A DNA stretch of 64,000 nucleotides from Sphaerosporella brunnea (lineage: Eukaryota > Ascomycota > Pezizomycetes > Pezizales > Pyronemataceae). The translations under genes and the position numbers were made by a program. This document shows, piece by piece, positions 22,451 to 33,050 of this stretch. The number at the start of each line of letters is the position of its first letter. The first letter of the stretch is position 1. The notes beneath the pieces are model-generated. The model did no database searches. It worked only from the letters and a program-made list of their open reading frames with translations, and was not told the origin of the DNA. The stretch is from assembly GCA_008704415.1 (NCBI GenBank), contig VXIS01000265.1:1-64000 (forward strand), read 5' to 3'.

Positions 22451-24489
22451 CTACCGTTTGAAGAAGTCCAACAAGCAGATTTCATCGTAGCGTCCGGCTT
22501 CATGCAACGCGGCGGCCTCGGGGTAGTAAGCCTTCCACTCCTGACGGAGCTCCATGATGGAACGACGCAAACCACGGCCTCCAGGACGCATGGCACACTT
22601 GTTGAAGGCAGCCTCAATCCTGGTCCAATCGAAAGGCAGGCCGGGGTAGAGGACAAGGAACTCACGGGTGAGTCCACGAAGAACGGTGCTCTCTGAGGCC
22701 CACCACTCGGGGACAATGGTTCCAGGCGCCACGGTGATTCCCTCCTTGATATCGTCGGCATCTGGGGTAAGCACATACCAATAGTCGCGAGAAGCCCACC
22801 GTTGGCGCTCCTCTGGTACGACCGGACCAACGGCAACTCGTGCACGTCTAAAACCGAGCCAAGATGGACCAGCGACTGCCATACCACCGTATGCAAAGGG
22901 ATTATCGTCCTCCCACCTGATCTCCTCGGTCTTAACGATACCGACAGAGTTCTCACCCTCCTGGGTGATCTCCTTGTCCTTACCCTTGTCGACAGTGTTG
23001 ACCGCCTGGTTGAAATCGAGCAAGCTTGGGTCCTCGTCCACGTGGATGATCTCCTTGTTCTTACCCTTGTCGACAGTGTTGACCGCCTGGTTGAAATCGA
23101 GCAAGCTTGGGTCCTCGTCCCCCTGGATGATCTCCTTGTTCTTGCCCTTGTCGACAGTGTTGACCGCCTCGTCGACATCAAAAGCAAGACCGAACAAGCT
23201 CGGGTCCTCATCGGCCTCGTTTTCCATCTCCAACTCGTACTCCTGGTCAAAACGCGGGTCGAACTGGGCTTCGTTCGATCCCATTTCGGTCTCATTACCT
23301 TGATGCTCGTCAAAAAGCTGCTCGTCAAAAACCGGGTCGTCAAAAACCGGGTCGTTAAAAGCCGGGTCAAAAAGCGGGTGGAACTGGGCATCGTTCGACC
23401 CCATTTCGGCCTCATTATCCGGCTCCTGGTCGATAACCATCCGGTCGAGCTGGTCTTCATTCGATCCCATGCTGGGACACTCTTCGTTGGGTTCCTCCAC
23501 GAAACGTTCCATGCCAAGCTCATTAACAGGTTGAGCGAGAGTTGGTGACTGTGAAGGTCAGCTGGTGATCTTGTGTACGTGCGAGGTTTGGATGGACATA
23601 CCATGAGATCCTCCAACGAGGTAGAAGCCTTTGGCTCGGAAAGGGTCTGAGAGAGGCCAGGAACTTCCTAGGTATCCTGACGATCTGTTACAGAAGCTTT
23701 CAAGGTGTTGCCGGAATCCTTTGGGTCGGACTGGTCTTCGCTCGCTCCAATATCGGCCTGATTTCCCGGCTCCGACTCGCGCTCCTGGTCGGAAACCATC
23801 GGGTAGAGCTGATCTTCCGTCGATCCTATGCTGGGGTACTCTCCGTCGAGCTCCTCGCCGAAAAGTTCCAGTTCAAGATACTTCTCCAGTTCAGACTGTG
23901 AAGGTCAGCTGTTGATCTCGTGTACGTACGAGGTTTGGAGCGACATACCAGGGACTCCTCCAACGAGGCAGAAGCCATTGGCTCGGAAAAGGTCTGAGGA
24001 TCTGTAGCAGAAGCGTTCGAAGCCATTGGCTCAGAAAAGGTCTGAGGATCTGTAGCAGAAGCGTTCGAAGCCATCGGCTCAGAAAAGGTCTGAAGATCTG
24101 TAGCAGAAGCGTTCGAAGCCATTTGCTCTTGCTCTTCGACCCACTTAGCAATTGTATACTTTACGAGATTGAGATCACTTTCGCAGAGAACCTGAGACTG
24201 CGAACATCAGCGTTTAGTCGTGTTTATATGATGTTTGAAGTGGCATACCTTGCGATCACTATCCCGAACTGTATCGTCGGCGGCGGTCGGGGTGGTGATG
24301 GGAGGAGAAGTGGTAAGAGGTTCAGACGGCGGCGGCGTGACAGTGGTAGCAAGGTCGAGATCAGAGCCGCGGTTCTGGGTACTATTATCGGCGAGCCAAG
24401 CCTTTAGGGGTTTGTCCTTCACGGTTAGTAGTGAGTTTCAGAGTTGTAAGCTGTGAACTGACCTCGACAGACTGAACAAAGGTCTCCAT
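22451..24489 (-). CDS. uncharacterised six-exon acidic protein built from internal repeats
   Basis: Model complement(join(22451..23548,23602..23646,23692..23895,23949..24197,24249..24416,24463..24489)), about 596 aa. Introns are 45-53 nt. Exon 1 encodes METFVQSVE. Exon 3 contains three near-identical copies of a 20-residue unit (core ATDPQTFSEPMASNAS). The large last exon contains three 25-residue units (core NQAVNTVDKGKNKEII) plus NDPVFDDPVFDEQLFDE repeats. The C-terminal 130 residues look folded (WWASESTVLRGLTREFLVLY, then MELRQEWKAYYPEAAALHE). Exons 3 and 5 end alike (SLEESL/SLEDLM before GTATGTC), and the introns that follow are near copies, so exon-intron units were themselves duplicated. 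The 45-nt intron 23647-23691 is proposed because reading through it meets an in-frame TAG; if it is not spliced, the gene is interrupted. The family is unknown. Confidence 0.6.
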
Positions 24490-26870
24490 AGCGGGTGATA
24501 GGTGGGAGACCTCGGTGTGGTAGTTGGTTATGAGAAAGGTGAAGAGAGCAGGAGGCCAGCTTAAATAGCAGTTCCTTAGGGTTCATCCAACAGGACGGCG
24601 CCGATTAGAGCCGGACGTACGTGAGGGTTTGATGGGAACAAGTTTGAACCCTCCATATACACCGCCGGACGTCTGGGGTCTACGAAGCATCGGAACCCCT
24701 GAGGACTAGCTATTGCAAGAGAACCGGTCCTCCCCAAGCCATATCAAGCGTCTTAACAGTCTAGACTCTCCTAGACTCCTGCCTATATATCAGAAGACCG
24801 ACTCTTTTGACGCCCTTCTGCTAATCCTTCTCAAAATGCCTTCCAAGCAGCTGTAAACAGACCAGAAGATAAAGAGCTAAGCTGGCAACCCACAAGCACG
24901 GCCGCGTAGCGCAGCTCATGAGCAATCCCCAGCACTTCAGGGTCTATGTTTGCCAATTCATCTCGAGGGATCTATCCCTCACGCCTACTGCTCAAGAGCT
25001 ACTGTTTGAGTGGCCGAGTTTGTGGCAGAGGAGGATGACTCGCCATCACCGGCTGAAGAGGAATCAGGGGGGAGGAATGATTCGGCCCTGGTGGCCATGG
25101 CTTTTATTTCTGTTGTTACGGGCATGTTTCTTCACTTTGTTTCCTCCTACTACACTTTCCTTTCTGGTATATTAGGTGGCCGCAGTTGAACCATGAGATA
25201 GCATCACTAAGGGGGCGGACAAAGGGTGAGGACGAGTAGAGGGTCTGTCATGATCGTTCGCGGTCGAACACAGACAAAAAACCTGATCACAAACAAACAA
25301 AAGTGGCTGAGTTTGGAGCACAGTCGCCTCGACATGTACAGCCATGAGCCTCTCCGTTTCGGCATAATGAGTGGTCCATAGTGGCCTAAATCGCTCAAAG
25401 CTCTGCTGGATGAGATGAAAATCTTTTCCTTTGCTTGCTGGTGGTGGTGATGATGGTGGAAGAAACAGTGAAATCATTGGTTACCTCCGCCTTGAAGGTG
25501 TGAATATCAACTTCCTTTCTCCCTTATATGACTCCACTAGACTCTTGGGTCCATTTTCATTGACGCCGACACTAGAGTCACTCTGCGCGAGCTAGGCCCC
25601 ACGGATCCGCGCGTGAGCTTGGGTGGAAGCATATCCGGTGGAGCTCAATGGCAGAGGTGTTCAGGGGCGGGGGTAAGCTTTTCGTTATTTCCTTTTTGTT
25701 CCCCTTTCTCTTTGGAACGTTGGTTGGGTGGCCGCAATTGACACTGTCGACTGCCATAGTCTAAGTAAATAATAATAGGCATGCGGTCAACAACACCACC
25801 ATTATCCCTCACAAGCTGACCATCATCAACACCGATCCAGCAGCCCCCCCACCCCTTTCTCCTCCCTCCCCCACTCACTCTCCCAATCCCACCATCGCGT
25901 CGAGTGCTGAGTTATGCCTGCGCTATGCAGGATATGAAGTAGGAGCTCAAAGACGCTTGGTTTATTGAAGCTGTTGGTTACTTCCTGACAGAAAGCAAGC
26001 ACATCAGGCCCACCGAGCCCACCCCCTCCCCCTCGCCCTCCCCCCCAAAAACTAAAGACTCGCGCGCGGGATGTGCAATCCCTTTTCTTCATAGTCTATC
26101 ACTCGATATTCCCTCTCATGGATATATCAAGAGTTCATAGTTGCTTACTCTACATACATTTTCCCAGCCCAGCTGCTCAGCCGCTCATTCAAGCTCATTC
26201 AACCTAGTCCTCAAAGTAAAGTCCCTGACCACTTGATGGATATTGGTAGATAGTGGATGATGAGATAAGATAAGAGATATGCCTAAAGCGGTAAGACCCC
26301 GCGACTGGTCATCACTCGACATACGAATCTTACCGCTTTAGGCATATCTCTTATCTTATCTCATCATCCACTATCTACCGATCATCAAGTGACTTTACAG
26401 CCTCAATGATATCCAACAATACTCAAGCAATCTCAATTTACTCGCCAGCGAATCTATCAATCTATGCCACAACGACCCTTAAATGGCAAAATCAAAAAGA
26501 AACAGCATCAGCAGCAGTAGCAGTGTATATCAGCAACAAGAAAAGAAATAAAAAAGTAATAAGTTAAAAGAGTTCTGTAAAAGATACCCCCCCCAGTCCC
26601 CATAACGAATCGAAAACGAAAATACAGAAACTGTAAAAAGCGATAACACGCCCACGCCCAAACAAGGAAGTGAAAAAAAAACAGCAGAGAGGAAAAGGAA
26701 AGAAGCTATATAGTACACCGTACCCGTCCCAGCCAGCAATCACAAGCAAGAGTAAAAGTAATCACACCCCGCCCCAAAAAGCGATCCCAAACTCCCCCAA
26801 ACAACAAAGCAAAGCCCAACGCCCTCAGTACAAGATAGGTAGAGAGTACCAAATAACTAAGAAGTAAGTA
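24490..26870. other. 2.4-kb gene-free stretch with a perfect hairpin
   Basis: No gene supported. It contains the inverted repeat at 26216-26399. Weak open frames (for example 25172-25477 minus) have no motif. The upstream part (24490-24900) probably carries the promoter of the repeat-built gene. Confidence 0.45.
26216..26399. repeat. 184-bp palindrome with perfect 52-bp arms
   Basis: Left core arm 26245-26296 and right core arm 26328-26379 are exact reverse complements over all 52 bases, separated by a 31-bp loop. Outside the core the arms continue imperfectly: GTAAAGTC...CACTTGATG at 26216-26238 against CATCAAGTGACTTTAC at 26384-26399. Transcribed, it would form a very stable hairpin. It has the shape of a foldback or MITE element; a possible CCTCAA repeat flanks it. 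It lies about 470 bp beyond the 3' end of the convergent HbrB gene. Confidence 0.85.
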
Positions 26871-28964
26871 CTAAATCAAATCCCCGCCGCCCGCAACTCC
26901 CACCGGCCTCATCTTCGTGCCAACAAACCCATGTCTATTCCTCCCCGTTCTCCCACGGGAAAGCCAATTCCACTTCAGACGTCTTCCGAGCTCATCCACC
27001 ATGGCCTGATAATCATCCCCAGTGCCGGCGGCTGCAAGGACGCTCACACACTGCAGCATGCGCGCAACAACCTCCATTCCCTCCTCCTGATTCCCCGAGA
27101 AATCCAGCTGCAGCTTCGAGAAGAGGAATTTCAGGCGCTCATAGACGGGAAGGACGATGGCGTCGCGCATAGCGATCATTACGAGTCTTCTAAAATCGAG
27201 GCCGAGCGGCGACCCCGCTGTGGCAGCCACGTCGACGCCAAAGAATTCGCGGCTATCGCGCAAGGAGAGGATACCGCCTGAGCCTTTGAATTCCTGCTGT
27301 AGCGGAAGGAACACCGCTTCGAGGTATGGCGTGGCGTAGCCAAAGACCAAACCCCAGATCTCGACCAGCCGTGTAAGGAGGCGCTCGTCTGGGAAGTCGC
27401 CGAGGCGCGGCTCGATGCTGCTCATACCCGCTTCAAGCAACGTCCGGACGTCGTGGAGGAGGAGAACAGGGTCGCGCCGCTCGACGCACCGCCTGATGTG
27501 CTGCGACACGAGCTTGTTGAGGTCTTCAACCGTGTTGCGTAAGGGGTCGCCTTCAAAGAGCGGGAGCACGCGCGCACAGAGGACGGCCCACGGGTTTTCG
27601 GAGTTGGCGAGGTCGGGAGGGAGGAAGGAGTCTTCGTAGGTGGAGGAAGCGCCGCCGAGGGCGGATTTGAAGGCAGTGGTTTTCGAGGACTTGATGGATG
27701 GCGCCGAGATATCCATGTTCGAGATGTTCGAGATAGTTTTCTGGAGGTCTTTGGAGGAGGAGAAGACCGAGGAAGAGGGCGACGAAGGGCCGAAGCTGTA
27801 TAGACTCCCCGAGGAGTCAGGAACCATTTTCGAGTTTGAGCTGGAAGATGAAAACGCGTGCTCCTTGTCGCGACGCGATCGCAGGAAGTGAGGCTTGTGG
27901 CTATGGTGGTCTTTTTCCTTTTTCTTGGTGGTGTCCAAACCGCCCCCTCCGCCCCCAGAGCTGCTGTTATTACCTTCCTCTTTTGCCGAGAGGAATCCAC
28001 GCTCAATGATCGTCGCCGGCGGCGACTCCGAGTATCCCATTTCGGAGCTGTGAATCCCGACCAGTGTCGCGCTGCTTGCACCACTGTAAGCGCTCGAGTA
28101 GCTCGGACGCCGACCACTGTCATCGGCAACCAACCGAGGAATCGGCGACGAGATCTGCGGCATCTTGTTAGGCGACGGCGGCGGGCGAAGCGTCTTGTCG
28201 ACCCCGGGAGTCCCGATCCTCCCGGGCTTCGAAAATATCTTCATCTTGCTGCTCTCCTTCTTTGTCGGCACCGTCTTTTCGGGTGCGCTCGTGGACGGCG
28301 AGGGAAGCGTCGGCCGCTCTATCCCCGAGCTCGGCGGCCGCGGGGGATGCGGCATCGCATGCGGAATGTTCATGGCTGCTGTTGCGTGGAAGACGGCGGT
28401 TGCTGTGGCGCCTACGATGCCGTTGCTGCCGGCGCTGCTCATTATTGAGCTGGCTAGCGGCGGAGAGGTGGGGGAGGGCTCAGTAGCCGATCGCTTTCGC
28501 ATGGAAGACTGCATTGCGCATGCGCCGGGCTCTGGCTGCTTAGGTAGAGGCTGGGAAGGCGGCGGCGCAGGTATAGTAGATGTGAACGGGTGCATCAGCG
28601 TCGGATCGAAGAAACCAGGACCTGCCTGGGGTCGTGTCGTCGTCTGTTGCTGCTGGTGGTGCGCTTGCGACATTGCGGCTCTTGGGGAGGTGCGGATGCC
28701 GGCGGAGAGCGGCGGTGGAGCTGTTGTAGCGGAGGAGCGGGAGGGAGGGCGCGGAGTACTGGGTGGGACTAGTTTGATGGTCGAGGTGGAGGCGTTGGGG
28801 AAGTTTGTGAAGGCTCGGAGACTGGAGCCGCCGGCCGAGGACGATGCGGATGAGGTGGACGAGACGGAGGGGGAGCGGCCGTGCGACGAAGCGGCGGCGG
28901 GGATCGGAGGAACGGGCGGGAGTCCTGGCGAGGAGGGCTGGGTGCGGTAGGGACGGCGAGACAT
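26871..28964 (-). CDS. HbrB-domain protein (TORC2 subunit, Bit61/PRR5-like)
   Basis: Single exon, 697 aa. Residues 1-450 are disordered and Pro/Ser-rich with many potential phosphosites. The C-terminal 240 residues form the HbrB domain: ENPWAVLCARVLPLFEGDPL, then NKLVSQHIRRCVERRD, a helix with LLLHDVRTLLEAGMSSIE, PDERLLTRLVEIWGLVFGYA, then TPYLEAVFLPLQQEFKGSGG, and near the end RMLQCVSVLAAAGTGDDYQA followed by LKWNWLSRGRTGRNRHGFVG. These are the hallmark blocks of fungal HbrB and of Bit61/Bit2 and animal PRR5, non-catalytic subunits of TOR complex 2 acting in plasma-membrane and actin signalling and polarity. HbrB was named from an Aspergillus hyperbranching mutant. Length is typical. Confidence 0.9.
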   Translation of the reverse strand: MSRRPYRTQPSSPGLPPVPPIPAAASSHGRSPSVSSTSSASSSAGGSSLRAFTNFPNASTSTIKLVPPSTPRPPSRSSATTAPPPLSAGIRTSPRAAMSQAHHQQQQTTTRPQAGPGFFDPTLMHPFTSTIPAPPPSQPLPKQPEPGACAMQSSMRKRSATEPSPTSPPLASSIMSSAGSNGIVGATATAVFHATAAMNIPHAMPHPPRPPSSGIERPTLPSPSTSAPEKTVPTKKESSKMKIFSKPGRIGTPGVDKTLRPPPSPNKMPQISSPIPRLVADDSGRRPSYSSAYSGASSATLVGIHSSEMGYSESPPATIIERGFLSAKEEGNNSSSGGGGGGLDTTKKKEKDHHSHKPHFLRSRRDKEHAFSSSSSNSKMVPDSSGSLYSFGPSSPSSSVFSSSKDLQKTISNISNMDISAPSIKSSKTTAFKSALGGASSTYEDSFLPPDLANSENPWAVLCARVLPLFEGDPLRNTVEDLNKLVSQHIRRCVERRDPVLLLHDVRTLLEAGMSSIEPRLGDFPDERLLTRLVEIWGLVFGYATPYLEAVFLPLQQEFKGSGGILSLRDSREFFGVDVAATAGSPLGLDFRRLVMIAMRDAIVLPVYERLKFLFSKLQLDFSGNQEEGMEVVARMLQCVSVLAAAGTGDDYQAMVDELGRRLKWNWLSRGRTGRNRHGFVGTKMRPVGVAGGGDLI

Positions 28965-29670
28965 GATGGCCTGCCAGGTAGTGGAAATTACGGGACGGCG
29001 GTAGGTTACTGAGGTTATTGCTCGTTGTTGCTATGCTTTCAACTAGGTATGCTTTCGAGGGGTTTCCCGTTGATATAGATAGATGTTTCCGAAGCGTATG
29101 CAATGAAACGGAAAGTAGGGTGTTTTCTTGGTGATCTAAGTAAGACAGAGCCAAGCAGATTTGGAAGCCCATTGCCCGGATGTTTTTTTTGATTTGCACA
29201 GCAACGGCAACGAGTGGAAGCAGACTGCCACCACAGCCACTGTGCTAAAAAAGGAGGTACGATCGCGACGACAGGCTACGCTGTTCTGCGGCTTTGCTGC
29301 TGGGGTCTTTGCAGGGGGAATAATGGCACTTCAATGCCAGACCAGACGTGTGCTGAATGGCCATCCATAGCGCCAAGCCCAGTGCCGCTCACGTGACGCA
29401 GCCGGCCAAGCCTGCTGACTAACCACCCCCCCGCTTTGATTCCGACGGCAGCGTCAACGTCGCTGGCTGGATAAACCAACCAACAATGGACGTCGGGAGC
29501 ATGAGTTCAAGGTGTATGGAAATGGGAAGCTAGATCTTCCGTTGTATAGCACGTCACTCGAGCAATGGGCCCAGTCACACAGCCACGAGCGCTTCCGATA
29601 TGAATAGCAACGGACATTGAAATCATCGCTCATTTTCTCTATCCAACCCAAGTACAGAAAGATCTACACG
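28965..29670. other. intergenic region
   Basis: Promoter side of the HbrB gene and 3' flank of ARG8. I see no gene or repeat here. Confidence 0.4.
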
Positions 29671-31068
29671 CTACTTCCTCGTCACAGCCGCCAAAGCGTC
29701 ATCAAGGATCTTCATACCCTCCTCGATAGTGTGCTCCTCGATCACCAACGGCGGCACGAACCGAAGCACGTTCGTTCCAGCCGTGATGACCAGCAAACCA
29801 CGCTCCCTGCACTCCTTGACGATTTCGCTAGGATCACGGTCCAGCTGAGCACCCAGGATCAACCCCTTACCCCTGATCTCCGTGATCACCTCGGGGTATT
29901 TCTCTTTCAACGCCTGAAGGTGCTTGACAAAGATCTTGCTCTTCTCCTCGACCGCGGCAAGAAACTCCGGCTTGGCGATGCGGTCGAAGACGTAGTGACC
30001 GACGCGGGAGGCAAGGGGGTTTCCTCCGTAGGTGGTGCCGTGGTCTCCAATCATGATCTTCTCCGCCACGAACTCGTTCACCATGGTCGCGCCGACAGGG
30101 AATCCGTTGCCCAGTGCCTTGGCCATGGTCAAGATGTCAGGGTGCGCCTCCTTAGGCAGGTGCTCGTGGGCCCAGAGCTTTCCGGTGCGTCCAATTCCAC
30201 ACTATTATCGATAAGCATACCATTCAGTGGCTCAGGCGGGCAAACAAAACCATACCTGAATCTCGTCGTAAATCAACACCGCGCCAACCTCGGTACACCT
30301 CTTCCTCAGTTTGGTCAAGAACTCGTCGCTACCAACCCAGATACCTCCCTCTCCCTGGATCGGCTCCACGATGACACCGCAAGTCTCCTCGGTAACCAGC
30401 GCATCGATGCCCTCCACGTCGTTGTACTTTCCGTAGGAGAAGCCGGGCACCATGGGCGCAAACGGCTTCTGGTACTTGGGGTTGGGGGTGGCACTCAGAC
30501 TGCCCATAGTACGTCCGTGGAAGCTGTTGTAAAAGCTGACGATGCCAACCTTCTTCTCGCCGCCAACCACCTTCCCCACCTTCCTGGCAAATTTGATAGC
30601 AGCCTCGTTCGCCTCGCTGCCGGAGTTGCAGATAAACGCCTTGCTAGCATCCTTGAATCCTCCCAACTCCTTCGTGCGCTCTACCAGCAGCCGGCTCAGG
30701 GCGCCGGTCCACGGGTTGTGGTACAGGTTGCTGACATGGATCAGCTGCTTTGCCTGGTCGTAAATCAAGTTGGTAAGCTGAGGATCGTTGTGGCCGAGTG
30801 CATTGACCGCAATGCCGGCGTTGAAGTCGATGTACCGACGGTTCTCAATGTCGTAGAGGTAGCAGCCGTCGCCCTTGACGAAGACTTGGACCGGGCGCGC
30901 ATATGTAGCCACCATAAATGGTTGATGCTGCGCTACCAGCGCCGCGCTCTGGGAGTCGGCGGCAGGATCGACGGGGAGGTTGGTAGAAGCGGCGCGCACC
31001 ACCGCGAGGCGAGAGCTGGGGAGCTTCGACGACAAAAGGCGTTTCGAGGACAGGCGGAGAGCAGCCAT
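29671..31068 (-). CDS. ARG8: acetylornithine aminotransferase, mitochondrial
   Basis: Model complement(join(29671..30201,30256..31068)), 447 aa; the intron is 54 nt. Class-III PLP aminotransferase that converts N-acetylglutamate semialdehyde to N-acetylornithine in mitochondrial arginine biosynthesis. The N-terminus (MAALRLSSKRLLSSKLPSSR) is an Arg/Ser-rich presequence. Then follow FNAGIAVNALGHNDPQL, FICNSGSEANEAAIKFARK (phosphate-binding), NSFHGRTMGSLSATPNPKYQ, PIQGEGGI, LIYDEIQ with the pyridine-N Asp about 268, CGIGRTGKLWAHEHLP created across the splice, and TMAKALGNGFPVGA with the PLP Lys about 299. HGTTYGGNPLA and GLLVITAGTNVLRFVPPL complete the fold. Length and motif order match fungal Arg8. 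Confidence 0.95.
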
Positions 31069-31701
31069 CTCGGAAGGTGAGTATAGAGTTTTGGAACCGA
31101 GAGCGGCGGCCGTTATGAAGGGGAGTGAGGGGGGTGGTGTTAGTCAACGGACGTGAGCAATTCTTCGCTGTGGGCATGCTTTAGAGCACGAATTGCATCA
31201 CTCGCGGGACAGGACTGTCTTATCAGATCATCTTAGGCGGTGATATCCGAGTCATGGGATATCACCCAACACTGACTCAGCTTTTCGATGAGGTGCAGAC
31301 ATGTATACATAATTCTAGCACACCGGCGCGAGGAAATCATTCTGCAATAGTGAAGATGTTACTTTGACTGCTGGCCTTAACCCCATCCGGCACCAGCCAG
31401 GCCAGTGACAAACTGGAAGGCCGCAGCTTCCATTTCCATCTTGCTTCCCACACAGACACCAATCATAACCACTCACTCACCCTTCCCCAATGTGGATGCG
31501 CCGTTACACACATAGGGCTTGTGGTGACAGGGGGTCCTCGGCGCTAACACCCAACGGCGGCCACGCCCACCACGTCACGAGCCATTCCCCAATCCATTTC
31601 CCATCTCCCTTCCCGTGTGAAATCCTCGAGCATACCCCATAAAACGTGCATCGCTGCCGCACGAGGTCACTTCCAAAAGGGTGTCCGCGTCGTCAGGCCA
31701 G
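31069..31701. other. intergenic region
   Basis: Promoter region of ARG8 and 5' flank of the TSR1 relic. No gene or repeat recognised. Confidence 0.4.
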
Positions 31702-33050
31702 CACCGCTCGACCACGAAAGCCTCAAACAAGCCCTTCAAGTCCCGCCATGCCACCAAGTCCTCCCTGAAAGCGAAGAACAAGGGCTGAGCAGGAAAGGTC
31801 GATGACGCCGGCGCGATCGCACGCAAGAACCAGCACCAGCAAGTGATGTCGAAGATCGAGCGGCGGAACAAGGCGGCAGTTGCAACTCAACAAGAAGGAC
31901 TTCGAGACGGGCTCGCGGATATTCCGCGGCAAGGATGCGGCGCCGCGGATCGTTGCCGTTGTGCCGCTCTGTGGCAACGTGAGCAGTGCTGCTGTTGTGC
32001 GTTCGCTGCTGCGGAGCTTGGATGTCGAGGTGGAGGTGCCGGAGTACGGGATCTGTACGACGTGGGTGGAGCGGTTCAAGCAGAAGATCCAGTGGATCGT
32101 TCTGCGGAGGGAGATGTTGGCGGTGCCGTATGGGTGCAAGCTGGCGGATTTCGTGCTGTTGACGCTGTCAGGTGGATCCGTTCGGCGAGAGCTTGATCAG
32201 ATCCATCGAGGCGCAGGGCATGTCGAATACCCACACGTTGGTGCAGCCGGTCGAGTCCGCAAAAGCTAGGCCGGACGTCAAGAAGTCGCTCCACAGCTAC
32301 GTCTCCCGCTTCCTCCCTGCTACCTTGAAGGTCCACGGAACCGAATCCTCGCAGGAAGCACCAAACTTGGCTCGCTCACTATGCTCGTCGACGCTGAAGG
32401 GAGTGCATTGGAGGGACGACAGGTCGTATCTGGTGGCGGAGGTGGTGCGGTTTGAGGACGAGATGCTGGTTGTTGGAGGTGTGGACAGAGGAAAGGGATT
32501 GAAGGCGGATAGATTAGTTCATATCCAGGGCTTTAGGGATTTCCAAATCCACGAGGTATTCCAGCTACAGAATGCGTGGCTTCATGCGTTAAATGCTCTT
32601 CTTGATCCCCGGGAGAACAAGCGTTGCCACTTTTGTTGGCCCGGTTACGTGGGGCCCCATCCAGTCGTTGCCTAGAAACATGGCGACGGCGAAACAGAAT
32701 CGGAGCTCGTTGGCCAGGGAAGCTTCTGAACGTCGACCGTGAGCGCGTCGTGGCCAAACGTATCGTCCTTACCGGTCATCCGTACAAGATCCACAAGCGC
32801 ATGGTTACCGTGCGATACATGTTTTTCAACCAGGGTAAGTTCTTTCTTTTCCCCCTTGTTGTGAGAGAATAGATTGCTAATGTGGATACAGAGGACGTCA
32901 ACTGGTTCAAAGCTATCCCGCTATACACCCGCAGCGGCTTCATCAAGGAGAGCCTGGGAACCCATGGTCACTTCAAGGCTACGTTCGATGGACGGATCAA
33001 CCCCCCCAGGACGCTGTCGCTATCAGTTTGTACAAACGTGTGCCCCCCCC
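31702..33050 (+). pseudogene. TSR1: TSR1 (40S ribosome biogenesis factor) pseudogene
   Basis: Tsr1 is a BMS1-like GTPase-fold factor essential for 40S maturation. Pieces appear in order but in changing frames. HRSTTKASNKPFKSRHATKS is followed by an in-frame TGA at 31786-31788, then QQVMSKIERRNK. A frameshift near 31872 leads to QLQLNKKDFETGSRIFRGKD and RFKQKIQWIVLRREMLAVP. A second frameshift near 32170 leads to VDPFGESLIRSIEAQG, GVHWRDDRSYLVAEVV and LVHIQGFRDFQIHE. The conserved middle of the protein is then missing. The C-terminus resumes at about 32720 with [20 protein letters not shown], a retained 57-nt intron (32835-32891), [20 protein letters not shown] and [17 protein letters not shown]. 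An extra-C frameshift then precedes [11 protein letters not shown]. The retained intron indicates a DNA-level duplicate, not a retrocopy. Since Tsr1 is essential, an intact copy should exist elsewhere. Confidence 0.88.

Noticed and set aside
25172..25477. 101-codon minus-strand frame
   Set aside because: No recognisable domain. Pro-rich ends and a cluster of short overlapping frames suggest chance.
29617..31080. 487-codon open frame on the plus strand
   Set aside because: It is antisense to ARG8 and has no domain of its own.
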